A stretch of 64,000 nucleotides of DNA, from positions 248,001 through 312,000 of the forward strand of contig NZ_JBHSYO010000006.1 in NCBI RefSeq assembly GCF_042662685.1. The letters are read 5' to 3'. A program made the translations under genes and the position numbers. A model generated the notes under the pieces. The model did no database searches. It worked only from the letters and a program-made list of their open reading frames with translations, and was not told where the DNA came from. This DNA comes from Pseudobowmanella zhangzhouensis. Lineage in GTDB: Bacteria > Pseudomonadota > Gammaproteobacteria > Enterobacterales > Alteromonadaceae. Positions within the stretch are counted from its first letter, which is position 1, and each line of letters opens with the position of its first letter. Shown here one piece after another: positions 34,307 through 42,186 of this stretch.

Positions 34307-34332
34307 AAAAGCCCACTGAAAAGTGGGCTTTT
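34307..34332. terminator. Bidirectional intrinsic terminator
   Basis: AAAAGCCCACT-GAAA-AGTGGGCTTTT between the peptidase gene (plus) and the YebC-family gene (minus). Confidence 0.9.
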
Positions 34333-34355
34333 GGCATTGCACGCGTGAGCAGCAA

Positions 34356-35078
34356 TTATTCTGGCGTTACCGCATTGTGATACACGTTCTGCACGTCGTC
34401 ACAATCTTCCAGCATGGCTAAAAACTTGTCGTACATTGGCATATCATCTGCATTGATGGCATGTTCGGTCTGCGGTACGAAAGTAATCTCTTCCACGTCA
34501 AACGCAATATCCGGCATGGCTTCTGTCAGCGCCGTCTTAACCGCGAAAAACTCGGTGTGCGGAGCGAACACAGTAATGTTGCCATCTTCTGCTTCCACAT
34601 CGGTCACATCCACATCCGCCATCATCAGGATTTCCAGAATTGCATCTTCGTCGTCACCGGCGAATGAGAAAATCGCCTGATGCTCGAACATATGTGATAC
34701 CGCGCCAGACACGCCAATTTTGGCACCGGTTTTGGTAAAGCAGTTACGCACGTCGGTGATGGTACGGTTTGGATTGTCGGTCAGACAGTCAACAATCACC
34801 ATAAAGCCACCCGGACCAAAGCCTTCGTAACGCGCCGGTGAATAATCTTCCCCTGCACCGCCAGTAGCTTTTTCGATGGCTTTATCGATAACGTGGCCAG
34901 GCACTTGGTCTTTCTTGGCTTTTTCGATCAGACGCTTGAGTGACTGGTTGGTCGCCGGGTCTGGACCGCCGTTTTTGGCGACCACGTAAATTTCTTTACC
35001 GTATTTGGAATAAACTTTGGTTTTTGCACCCGCCGTCTTCATCATGGATGCTTTGCGTACTTCGAAGGCTCGACCCAT
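34356..35078 (-). CDS. YebC/PmpR-family protein (YeeN type)
   Basis: 240 residues. YebC-family proteins are DNA-binding regulators and, in recent work on some members, translation factors that relieve polyproline stalling. The N-terminus MGRAFEVRKASMMKTAGAKTKVYSKYGKEIYVVAKNGGPDPATN and the later NRTITDVRNCFTK, GGNIG-like GAKIGVSGAVSHMF blocks match E. coli YeeN better than YebC. I chose the ATG at 35078; a start seven codons upstream adds a non-conserved tail. GAGACGATAACG gives a moderate ribosome binding site. It is preceded by a gap on its own strand and so has its own promoter. Confidence 0.9.
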   Translation of the reverse strand: MGRAFEVRKASMMKTAGAKTKVYSKYGKEIYVVAKNGGPDPATNQSLKRLIEKAKKDQVPGHVIDKAIEKATGGAGEDYSPARYEGFGPGGFMVIVDCLTDNPNRTITDVRNCFTKTGAKIGVSGAVSHMFEHQAIFSFAGDDEDAILEILMMADVDVTDVEAEDGNITVFAPHTEFFAVKTALTEAMPDIAFDVEEITFVPQTEHAINADDMPMYDKFLAMLEDCDDVQNVYHNAVTPE

Positions 35079-35179
35079 CGTTATCGTCTCTTGTTGCACT
35101 CGCTAATAATGGGCGCAGATTTTACCTATTTAATCGCCCGATACCAAATTTTGATGACTGCCAATCTGAATCTCGGCTG

Positions 35180-35572
35180 CTACAGGGTGTAATTAAATTG
35201 ATAAAAGTGTTTGCCATTGGTGATTTCGATGCGCATCTGGCCTTTTAAGCTTTTCAGCTCTCCGGTTCCCGAGTCTGGGATCACCTCCAACAACTGGCGT
35301 TGATTGCCTTTATCCATCAAGCCAAAGTGCTGCAACACGAAACTGCCCTGTTTCCCATCCAGCGTGCCGCTAACCTGTTCTATTGCCACATACCCGGCAG
35401 AGCCTTTTTGCGCTGTCATGCAACTGAGCATTTCACCTTTCGAGGTGGCCGACAGTTCGCCGGAAAATACTTTGCTAATCGCCATGCGCCCGCTTTGCAT
35501 GCCGCCCTCGCAGTGCAAATTGGTCTCCAGTGGCGTCAACTCTACTTTGAATTCACCCTTAATCTGGCTCAC
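35180..35572 (-). CDS. DUF3224 domain protein
   Basis: 130 residues. The N-terminal MSQIKGEFKVELTPLE and GRMAISKVFSGELSATSKGEMLSCMT fit DUF3224, a small beta-barrel family structurally related to allene oxide cyclase. Residues continue GTLDGKQGSFVLQHFGLM. Function unknown. It starts at GTG directly on the end of the EAL gene (TAATGTG; stop and start 1 base apart), so it is translationally coupled to that phosphodiesterase and probably made with it. No signal peptide is visible. Confidence 0.8.
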   Translation of the reverse strand: MSQIKGEFKVELTPLETNLHCEGGMQSGRMAISKVFSGELSATSKGEMLSCMTAQKGSAGYVAIEQVSGTLDGKQGSFVLQHFGLMDKGNQRQLLEVIPDSGTGELKSLKGQMRIEITNGKHFYQFNYTL

Positions 35573-35573
35573 A

Positions 35574-36380
35574 TTAACTCTCCCTGCTAAACAAACGGGT
35601 ATCTAGTGATGGAAATTGCTCAAATGCGGGTTTGGCAAAATAGTAGCCCTGAAACAGGTCGATGCCACTATCCCGTAAACACGCATATTCTTCATAGGTT
35701 TCAATGCCTTCGGCAATTAATTGTGCATCGATTTGCTCACATAGTCCCACACAGGCGCGCACAATAGCCTGGCGTTTTTTGTCCTGATGCACGTTGCGGA
35801 TCAAGGCCATATCCAGCTTAATCATATCCGGCTGAATATCTGCCAGTAGGTTCAAGCCCGAATAACCCGCACCAAAATCATCCAGCGCAGTTTTAAAACC
35901 TAACTCATGATACGAGTTAATAATGTTCTTGATGTGCTGCACATCGCGTAACTGTTCAGTTTCAGTAAACTCAAACACAATGCGACGGGTATCGAAGCCG
36001 TATTCCTGCGCGGCATTGAGCGTAGTGCGAATACATAGCTCGGGCCGATAGATGGCGTTTGGCATGAAATTAATATTTAACAGGCAATTATCGCTGAACT
36101 GACTCGCCAGCTCGATGGCTTTAACCCGGCAGGTTTGATCGAAGCGATAACGATTATGTTCATTTATTTGCGCTATGACCTGACCAGCAGATTCCCCATT
36201 CACCCCGCGCACCAGTGCTTCCTGGGCGAAGATACGCTGATTTACCGCATCGACAATGGGTTGAAACGCCATGCTTATGGCAAAGCCCAACGCCTCACCG
36301 CTGCGACACTGGGCACAGGACAGTTCACGAAAATCGCTGGGTTTACTCATGGGGTCGCTCATAAACACACCGGATTTCAT
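35574..36380 (-). CDS. EAL-domain c-di-GMP phosphodiesterase
   Basis: 268 residues, a single EAL domain with little else. It hydrolyses c-di-GMP to pGpG. The motifs of an active enzyme are present: QEALVRG (EAL at residues 54-56), NINFMPNAI, FEFTETEQL, DDFGAGYSGLN, IKLDMALIRN, IAEGIET and QGYYFAKP. The N-terminus has a CAQC pair (Cys22/Cys25) that could bind metal or sense redox. A longer ORF would start inside the terminator of the downstream aldolase gene, so the ATG at 36380 is preferred. It is coupled to the DUF3224 gene. Confidence 0.88.
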   Translation of the reverse strand: MKSGVFMSDPMSKPSDFRELSCAQCRSGEALGFAISMAFQPIVDAVNQRIFAQEALVRGVNGESAGQVIAQINEHNRYRFDQTCRVKAIELASQFSDNCLLNINFMPNAIYRPELCIRTTLNAAQEYGFDTRRIVFEFTETEQLRDVQHIKNIINSYHELGFKTALDDFGAGYSGLNLLADIQPDMIKLDMALIRNVHQDKKRQAIVRACVGLCEQIDAQLIAEGIETYEEYACLRDSGIDLFQGYYFAKPAFEQFPSLDTRLFSRES

Positions 36381-36415
36381 TAGCTTACCACTTCGTACAG
36401 ATTTTGTGCGAGTTG

Positions 36416-36443
36416 AAAAAAAACCGCCTGACGGCGGTTTTTT
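36416..36443 (-). terminator. Intrinsic terminator after fba
   Basis: On the minus strand, ACCGCC-GTCA-GGCGGT followed by eight T. It lies just downstream of the aldolase gene and ends the epd-pgk-fba operon. Confidence 0.88.
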
Positions 36444-36459
36444 CAAAACTGGCTAAGCA

Positions 36460-37356
36460 TTACGCAATGGAGGCCTGATAGATAGACTCAATGGTCGCAT
36501 CCAACGTACTGTCAAAGTCGGCATCGCTTTGTTGTGCAGACAGGCCTTCAGTTAACGCTCGGCTGAAACTGGCGATCATGCCTTTGTTTTCTGCCAACTT
36601 CTGATTCGCCACTTCACGGCTGTAGCCACCCGACAACGCCACCACGCGCACTACACGCGGGTGAGCAATCAGTTCGGCGTAAAAATTGGCGTGACTGGGA
36701 ATGGTTAATTTCAGCATTACCAACTGGCTGTCATCCAGACTATCCAAATGCTTAAGAATTGACGCTTTTAACAGGGTTTCTGCCGCTGCTTTGTCCGCAA
36801 TATTAATATCAACTTCCGGCTCAATGATCGGCACTAAGCCCGCTGCGATAATTTGCTTGCCAACCGCAAACTGTTGCGCAACAACTTCTTCGATACCCAC
36901 GCCATTGGCCGCTTTAATCACGGAACGCATTTTAGTACCAAACACATTCTGCGCATTGGCCTTGGCTAATAACGCATCAAGCTCTGGCATTGGCTTCATA
37001 AGCTGTACGCCATTTTGTTCATCGGCCAGACCTTTATCCACTTTCAGGAAAGGAACGACTTGTTTGTCCTGCCACAGGTAGGTCGCGGCGGGTTTACCGT
37101 TAAACTCACGTTCCAGGGTATTTTCAAAAAGAATGGCGCCGATAACACGCTCACCGCTAAAGGCCGGGCTGCTGACGATACGGCTACGCATGGCATGAAC
37201 CATATCGAACATTTCAGCATCGTTTGCGTAAGCAGACTCGTCTACACCGTAAAGCTTCAGAGCTTTGGGGGTACTGCCACCACTTTGATCCAGCGCAGCG
37301 ATAAATCCACCCTGGTTACGCATTTTATCCAGCATGGCCTGATTAACAGATGCCAT
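36460..37356 (-). CDS. fda: Class I fructose-bisphosphate aldolase
   Basis: 298 residues. It cleaves fructose-1,6-bisphosphate to dihydroxyacetone phosphate and glyceraldehyde-3-phosphate through a Schiff-base lysine. The family start MASVNQAMLDKMRNQGGFIAALDQSGGSTPKALKLYGV matches the class I (Staphylococcus Fda-like) type, not the zinc-dependent class II enzyme that normally follows pgk in enterobacteria. Later blocks are FLKVDKGLADEQNG and VPIIEPEVDI. It lies 128 bases after pgk; a hairpin (37443-37470) lies between. AGGAGATATTT gives an excellent ribosome binding site. Confidence 0.93.
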   Translation of the reverse strand: MASVNQAMLDKMRNQGGFIAALDQSGGSTPKALKLYGVDESAYANDAEMFDMVHAMRSRIVSSPAFSGERVIGAILFENTLEREFNGKPAATYLWQDKQVVPFLKVDKGLADEQNGVQLMKPMPELDALLAKANAQNVFGTKMRSVIKAANGVGIEEVVAQQFAVGKQIIAAGLVPIIEPEVDINIADKAAAETLLKASILKHLDSLDDSQLVMLKLTIPSHANFYAELIAHPRVVRVVALSGGYSREVANQKLAENKGMIASFSRALTEGLSAQQSDADFDSTLDATIESIYQASIA

Positions 37357-37442
37357 AAATATCTCCTTTGCTTCATTTTACCGCCTGCACGGTAAGTGTT
37401 TTTTATGTGTAGGGTACAGCGGGTCTTTTGACCTCTTATTGT

Positions 37443-37470
37443 TGACAGGGCTAGTGTGTCACCCCTGTCA
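37443..37470 (-). other. Intercistronic hairpin between pgk and fba
   Basis: TGACAGGG (37443-37450) pairs perfectly with CCCTGTCA (37463-37470) around a 12-base loop, 15 bases after the pgk stop. There is no T-run, so it may be a stabilising or processing hairpin that sets fba levels. Confidence 0.55.
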
Positions 37471-37484
37471 GGTCACGGCAAGCC

Positions 37485-38648
37485 TCAGGCTTTGCCGCGT
37501 TTTTCCAGCATGGCAACCGCCGGTAACACTTTGCCTTCGACGAATTCCAAAAATGCTCCACCACCGGTAGAGATGTAGGAAATCTTGTCGGCTAATTCAT
37601 ATTTGTCGATGGCCGCCAGCGTATCGCCACCACCGGCAATCGAAAACGCCTCACTGTCAGCGATGGCATGGGCCACGACTTCGGTGCCTTTGGCGAAATT
37701 ATCAAACTCAAACACACCGCATGGGCCGTTCCACAAAATGGTTTTGGCGTTTTTGAGGGCATCGGCCATCTTTTGCGCTGTTTGCGGGCCATAATCGAGG
37801 ATCTGCTCGTGATCCTGCACTTCATCCAGGTTCTTGACCGTCGCCGTCGCCGTTTCAGAAAACTCAGTGGCAACACGTACATCGATGGCTTCCGGAATAT
37901 CCAGGGTATTCATCAGGTGCTGAGCCTGTGGGATCAGGTCTGCTTCATATAGGGATTTGCCCACATTGTGGCCGCGCGCAGCAATAAAGGTATTAGAAAT
38001 ACCACCACCAACAATCAACTGATCGCACACTTTGGATAGGGCTTCCAGCACGGTCAGCTTAGTGGATACTTTGGAGCCACCTACCACGGCCACCATCGGG
38101 CGCGCCGGGTTATGCAGGGCCTTGCCTAACGCGTCTAACTCATTGGCCAGCAATGGGCCAGCACAGGCAACCGGAGCAAACAACCCTACCCCATGGGTGC
38201 TGGCCTGCGCACGGTGCGCGGTACCAAATGCGTCCATCACAAACACATCACACAATGCCGCATACTGACGGGCAAGGGTTTCATTGTCTTTTCCCTCACC
38301 CGGGTTAAAGCGCACGTTTTCCAGCACCACCAGTTCACCGGCCGCCACGTCGACACCATCCAGATAATCGCTCACCAGACGGACCGGAAAATCCACCAGA
38401 GACTGCAAATGTGCCACCACAGGTTGCAGGGAGAATTCTGCCTCAGGCTTACCTTCTTCCGGTCGGCCCAGGTGTGACATCACCATAACTTTTGCACCGG
38501 CGTCGATTGCTGCCTGCAATGTCGGTAGTGCAGCGCGGATCCGCGCATCAGAGGTCACTTTGCCGTCTTTTACCGGTACGTTCAGATCTTCACGAATCAA
38601 TACCCGTTTCCCGGCCAGATCCAAATCCATCATGCGTATAATTGCCAT
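37485..38648 (-). CDS. pgk: Phosphoglycerate kinase
   Basis: 387 residues. It interconverts 1,3-bisphosphoglycerate plus ADP with 3-phosphoglycerate plus ATP in glycolysis. Motifs: KRVLIREDLNVPVKDGKVTSDARI, VMVMSHLGRPEEGKPEAEFSLQPV (substrate binding), VMDAFGTAHRAQAST, VVGGSKVSTKLTVL, LWNGPCGVFEFDNFAKGT, and IAGGGDTLAAIDKY. All intact and of normal length. It follows epd by 12 bases and is cotranscribed with it. ACGCACG before the ATG is not a strong ribosome binding site; GAGAGGACGC further up is the likely one. Confidence 0.97.
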   Translation of the reverse strand: MAIIRMMDLDLAGKRVLIREDLNVPVKDGKVTSDARIRAALPTLQAAIDAGAKVMVMSHLGRPEEGKPEAEFSLQPVVAHLQSLVDFPVRLVSDYLDGVDVAAGELVVLENVRFNPGEGKDNETLARQYAALCDVFVMDAFGTAHRAQASTHGVGLFAPVACAGPLLANELDALGKALHNPARPMVAVVGGSKVSTKLTVLEALSKVCDQLIVGGGISNTFIAARGHNVGKSLYEADLIPQAQHLMNTLDIPEAIDVRVATEFSETATATVKNLDEVQDHEQILDYGPQTAQKMADALKNAKTILWNGPCGVFEFDNFAKGTEVVAHAIADSEAFSIAGGGDTLAAIDKYELADKISYISTGGGAFLEFVEGKVLPAVAMLEKRGKA

Positions 38649-38660
38649 CGTGCGTCCTCT

Positions 38661-39701
38661 CTACTGATTCAAAGTTAATGCTTGCATCGCCTGTGCGGTA
38701 TCCAACATACGATTGGCGAACCCCCACTCGTTGTCACACCACACCAGCGTTTTAATCAAATGTTTATGGCTTACCCTGGTTTGACTGCCATCCACGATGC
38801 TGGAATGCGGATCGTGATTAAAATCACAGGACACCAGTGGTTCCTCGGTGTAATCCAGGATCCCCTGTAATTCGCCTTCGCTTGCGGCTTTTAGTACCGC
38901 GTTAACTCGCTCGATATTCACCTGAGCGTCTACCGTTACGCTCAAATCCATCGCGGTCACGTTGATGGTTGGCACCCTTACCGCAATCGCTTCAAACTTA
39001 CCGGCAAATTTGGGCAATATCCGCTCAATGCCGCGCGCCAGACGGGTATCCACCGGAATAATGGACTGACTGGCTGCCCGGGTACGGCGCAAATCAGGAT
39101 GATACGCATCAATTACCTGCTGATCGTGCATTGAGGAATGAATGGTAGTGATAGTGCCACTGGTGACGCCAAAGTGGCGATCCAGTACTTCAATCACCGG
39201 CACGATACAGTTGGTGGTGCAGGAACCATTAGAAATCACATGGTGCTGCGGGCCGAGTAGCTGATGATTGACACCAAACACCACGGTGGCGTCCATATCC
39301 CCGCTGCCGGGCTGGGCAAATAACACCTTTTTCGCCCCTTGGCGCAGATGCTTTTCGCCGTCTGCGCGGGATGAAAATGCGCCGGTACATTCCAGCACGA
39401 TATCCACATCCAGCTCACCCCAATTGAGCTGATCTATATCGGCAAAACGGGTTAACTGAATGGCATCGTCTGCCACCTTCAGCACATCACCTTCGAGGGC
39501 AACCGGAAAGGCAAAGCGACCATGGGTAGTGTCGTATTTGAGTAAATGCGCGACGCCAACAGGCTCGGCTAATTCATTGATGGCAACCACCTGAATCTGT
39601 TGATGGCGGCCACTTTCATATAACGCGCGCAACACGCTGCGGCCGATTCGGCCAAAACCATTTATGGCTACGCGCAGAGGTGGGGTACTGGTATTCGTCA
39701 A
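38661..39701 (-). CDS. epd: Erythrose-4-phosphate dehydrogenase (GapB-type)
   Basis: 346 residues of the GAPDH superfamily. The Rossmann motif is INGFGRIGRSVLRALYE (near residue 14) and the catalytic Cys lies in ISNGSCTTNC. The sequence FAQPGSGDMDATVVFGV and the operon position (epd-pgk-fba, as in E. coli) favour erythrose-4-phosphate dehydrogenase, which starts pyridoxal-phosphate synthesis by the DXP-dependent route. A glycolytic GAPDH role cannot be fully excluded. It has its own promoter ~35 bases upstream. No transketolase or metK gene precedes it, unlike the arrangement in some relatives. Confidence 0.88.
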   Translation of the reverse strand: MTNTSTPPLRVAINGFGRIGRSVLRALYESGRHQQIQVVAINELAEPVGVAHLLKYDTTHGRFAFPVALEGDVLKVADDAIQLTRFADIDQLNWGELDVDIVLECTGAFSSRADGEKHLRQGAKKVLFAQPGSGDMDATVVFGVNHQLLGPQHHVISNGSCTTNCIVPVIEVLDRHFGVTSGTITTIHSSMHDQQVIDAYHPDLRRTRAASQSIIPVDTRLARGIERILPKFAGKFEAIAVRVPTINVTAMDLSVTVDAQVNIERVNAVLKAASEGELQGILDYTEEPLVSCDFNHDPHSSIVDGSQTRVSHKHLIKTLVWCDNEWGFANRMLDTAQAMQALTLNQ

Positions 39702-39734
39702 GGCTCAGCCTGTAAGGCGTATTTTTGAGCGGCT

Positions 39735-39763
39735 ATTCTGCCGTTTGTCGCCCCGTTCGGCAA
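39735..39763 (-). promoter_or_regulatory. Promoter of the epd-pgk-fba operon
   Basis: On the minus strand, TTGCCG (39758-39763), 17-bp spacer, CAGAAT (39735-39740). It lies between the orphan terminator and the epd start, so epd does not need transcription from further upstream. Confidence 0.55.
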
Positions 39764-39787
39764 GCCAAACACCGAGATTAATGGGTG

Positions 39788-39826
39788 AAAAAAAGCCGTG
39801 CAGCCCCAGTGGCAGAGCGGCACGGC
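39788..39826 (-). terminator. Orphan intrinsic terminator upstream of epd
   Basis: On the minus strand GCCGTGC (39820-39826) pairs with GCACGGC (39795-39801), with an inner GC/GC extension, followed by seven T (39794-39788). No protein gene lies upstream of it on this strand in this window, so it must end a non-coding or leader transcript. Confidence 0.75.
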
Positions 39827-39905
39827 GTAAGGCGGTCAGCCCGGATGGAAACGGCATGACAGCAGTTCGGGTTAACAAACAGCAACGACATGGGACGTTG
39901 CCTGA
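39788..39905 (-). ncRNA. Candidate small RNA or leader RNA upstream of epd
   Basis: This stretch holds a hairpin GCAACG (39882-39887)/CGTTGC (39896-39901), a GC-rich middle and the terminator at its end. It also encodes a 37-codon open frame (start ATG at about 39892, product beginning MSLLFVNPNCCHAV) without a good ribosome binding site. No clear promoter could be seen further upstream. The rest of the gap 39702-40163 shows no other gene. Confidence 0.35.
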
Positions 39906-40163
39906 TAACTACAGCAAGATTGACACCAAGAATAAAAATCATATTTTTCAATGTGTTATATTTCTATGCATGAGATAATAAACATCGCGCGACCCAACTT
40001 CGGGCAATGGGCACCATGGCAGTGCAGCCCGGGTTAAAAAATCCTCACTGCATCAGACAATTAGTAGTTTTCACTGTTGCTTTTTTGCGCGATAGTGGGC
40101 ATCACCAAGTTCCGCAACGCCGTTGTAGACGGAATTCATAATCACAATCAGGAGCCAATCATC

Positions 40164-40982
40164 ATGTTAGAAAATATCAATATGCAGGAAATGATGGATA
40201 CCTACATCATTCCGTGGGCCATCAATATCGGCATGGCATTGCTGATTTATATCGTCGGTAAAATTGTTGTGGGTGTGCTGATCAGAGTGCTTGGCACGCT
40301 GTTGGAAAAAGCCAAATACGACACCATGCTGGTGAGCTTTATTAAAGCCATCGCCAATTCGGTGTTGATGCTGTTTGTGATCGTCGCCTCGTTAAATGAG
40401 TTGGGCGTCGATACCACCTCTCTGGTGGCGTTATTGGGTGCGGCTGGTTTGGCAATTGGTTTGTCATTGCAAGGTTCACTGCAGAACTTCGCTGCCGGCG
40501 TGATGCTGCTGGTGTTTAAGCCATTCCGTGCGGGAGATTTCATTGAAGCCGGCGGCGCAACCGGGGTGGTCGAAGGGATCAGTATCTTTACCACCCAAAT
40601 CAAGACCGGTGACAACAAGTCGGTGATTGTGCCCAATGGCAGTATCTATGGTGGCAATATTACCAATTACTCCGCGAAGCCGACGCGCCGGGTGGATATG
40701 ACCTTCGGCATCAGTTATGACAGTGACTTACGCAAAGCCAAAGCCATTTTGGAAGAGATGATGGGCGCCGATGAACGCATCCTGAAAGATCCAGCCCCGG
40801 TCGTGGCAGTCGCTGCACTGGCAGACTCCAGCGTTAACTTTGTGTGTCGTCCCTGGGTGAATTCCCCCGATTACTGGGCTGTTTTCTGGGATATGCAGGA
40901 AAAAGTTAAACTGCGTTTTGATGAAGAAGGCATTGTTATCCCCTTCCCACAAATGGATGTACATGTGCACAAGCCAGAATAA
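40164..40982 (+). CDS. mscS: Small-conductance mechanosensitive channel MscS (YggB type, paralog 2)
   Basis: 272 residues. N-terminal helices lead to the pore-lining helix block VALLGAAGLAIGLSLQGSLQNFAAGVMLLVF, then the beta-domain start PFRAGDFIEAGGATGVVEGISIF and the C-terminal cage ending IPFPQMDVHVHKPE. Length matches E. coli MscS (286) closely. In E. coli mscS directly follows fbaA in the same direction; here it is divergent from epd-pgk-fba, so the neighbourhood is kept but rearranged. The ATG at 40164 has CAGGAG at good spacing; a start 29 codons upstream is unlikely. Confidence 0.95.
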   Translation: MLENINMQEMMDTYIIPWAINIGMALLIYIVGKIVVGVLIRVLGTLLEKAKYDTMLVSFIKAIANSVLMLFVIVASLNELGVDTTSLVALLGAAGLAIGLSLQGSLQNFAAGVMLLVFKPFRAGDFIEAGGATGVVEGISIFTTQIKTGDNKSVIVPNGSIYGGNITNYSAKPTRRVDMTFGISYDSDLRKAKAILEEMMGADERILKDPAPVVAVAALADSSVNFVCRPWVNSPDYWAVFWDMQEKVKLRFDEEGIVIPFPQMDVHVHKPE

Positions 40983-40997
40983 GCATTTACTGCAGAT

Positions 40998-41023
40998 AAA
41001 AGCCGGCATTTGCCGGCTTTTTT
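40998..41023 (+). terminator. Intrinsic terminator after mscS
   Basis: AAAAGCCGGCA-TT-TGCCGGCTTTTTT. Confidence 0.9.
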
Positions 41024-41080
41024 ATTGCCACGCAGGTATAGCTTTTGCTTATAGTTGTTTTTCACTCATGGGAGTACACC

Positions 41081-41539
41081 ATGCATATCAAACTGGATGA
41101 TTTATGCACAGAGGATATTGCCGACTTTTTACAGGCCCATCTGGCCGACATGCGCGCAACCTCTCCCCCGGAAAGTAAACATGCTTTGGATCTTGATGCC
41201 TTGCGTCAGCCTGACATTAAGTTCTGGTCCGCACGGTCTGAAAACCAGATAGCCGGCTGTATCGCCCTGAAGCGACTGGGTCACAGCGACGGTGAAATCA
41301 AGTCCATGCGCGTCGCACCACAATGGCGCGGCATGGGGCTTAGCGCCAGTTTACTTGCCGTTCTCGAACAACATGCCAGAGATGCAGGCATTCGTGCGTT
41401 GTGGCTGGAAACCGGCAGCATGGCATTTTTCGCCCCGGCACGGCGTTTTTATTTGCGCATGGGGTTTAGCGAGTGCGCACCATTTGCCCAATACAAACCG
41501 GATCCAAATAGCGTTTTTATGTCCAAGTTATTGATTTAG
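41081..41539 (+). CDS. GNAT family N-acetyltransferase
   Basis: 152 residues of the Gcn5-like acetyltransferase fold, transferring acetyl from acetyl-CoA to an unknown amine. The acetyl-CoA binding motif A is visible as IKSMRVAPQWRGMGLSASLLAVLEQHAR (residues ~70-97), Q/RxxGxG/A type. The C-terminal FYLRMGFSECAPFAQYKPDPNSVFMSK resembles the YsnE-like subgroup. GGGAG lies 6 bases before the ATG at 41081; a start 12 codons upstream is less likely. It is separated from mscS by a terminator. Confidence 0.9.
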   Translation: MHIKLDDLCTEDIADFLQAHLADMRATSPPESKHALDLDALRQPDIKFWSARSENQIAGCIALKRLGHSDGEIKSMRVAPQWRGMGLSASLLAVLEQHARDAGIRALWLETGSMAFFAPARRFYLRMGFSECAPFAQYKPDPNSVFMSKLLI

Positions 41540-41601
41540 TTAGCTTGTTCCAGCCTTCTGCACTAGTATTCAAGGCAATAAACTGCATGGACTGAGTCAC
41601 A

Positions 41602-42081
41602 ATGCAAACCAACAACCGGGTAGAATTTCGCTTTTTAGCCGAACCCACCGACGTCAATTTTGGCGGCAAGGTACACGGCGGTATGGTGATGAAATGGATC
41701 GATCAGGCCTCCTACGCCTGCGCTGCGCAGTGGAGTCGACGCTATTGTGTGACTGTGTCCGCCAACGCGATTCGGTTTATACGGCCAATTCTGGTTGGGC
41801 AAATGGTTACCGTCAAAGCACGGATTGTGCATACCGGTCGCACCAGCATGCATATCTATGTGTCGGTCAAAGCAACTGATCCCAAGTCCCCTAGCGAGCA
41901 TGTCACCAATCGCTGCTTTATTACCTTTATGGCGCTGGATGAAGGTGGTTACCCAAGTGAAGTCCCGCCATGGGTGCCTGACAGTGAAGAAGACAAAAAG
42001 CTCGAACGGGTAGCCATCCGCGCCAAGGATTTTGCCAAAGATCTGGACGCTGAGTTTGCTGAGCAACTGGGCTGGAAGTAG
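41602..42081 (+). CDS. Acyl-CoA thioesterase (hotdog fold, YciA/BACH type)
   Basis: 159 residues. It hydrolyses acyl-CoA to free acid and CoA. The family motif is NFGGKVHGGMVMKWIDQASYACAAQW (residues 19-44), with the hotdog helix and catalytic Asp in WIDQ. The second strand block is VTVSANAIRFIRPILVGQMVTVKARIVHTGRTSMHIYVSV. The C-terminal extension PSEVPPWVPDSEEDKKLERVAIRAKDFAKD is charged. It stands alone. Confidence 0.92.
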   Translation: MQTNNRVEFRFLAEPTDVNFGGKVHGGMVMKWIDQASYACAAQWSRRYCVTVSANAIRFIRPILVGQMVTVKARIVHTGRTSMHIYVSVKATDPKSPSEHVTNRCFITFMALDEGGYPSEVPPWVPDSEEDKKLERVAIRAKDFAKDLDAEFAEQLGWK

Positions 42082-42186
42082 TCGTCTGCCATTAATCACC
42101 TGATTTCTAAGATAAATAGCAGTATTTTTGCTCGCTTTGTCCAGCGGACAATCGGTAGGCTGTTGGCCGCATAATCAGGACAGGCA

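Noticed and set aside
39788..39905. A cobalamin or SAM riboswitch at the epd upstream RNA
   Set aside because: A GCCACTG-like word occurs, but the other conserved boxes of those riboswitches are missing.
39664..39978. A 104-codon plus-strand frame over the epd start and gap
   Set aside because: It covers the epd promoter, the terminator and the A-rich tail; no ribosome binding site or family similarity.
19032..40982. The two MscS genes as a recent duplication
   Set aside because: They share only the family motifs and differ strongly elsewhere, so they are distinct paralogs.
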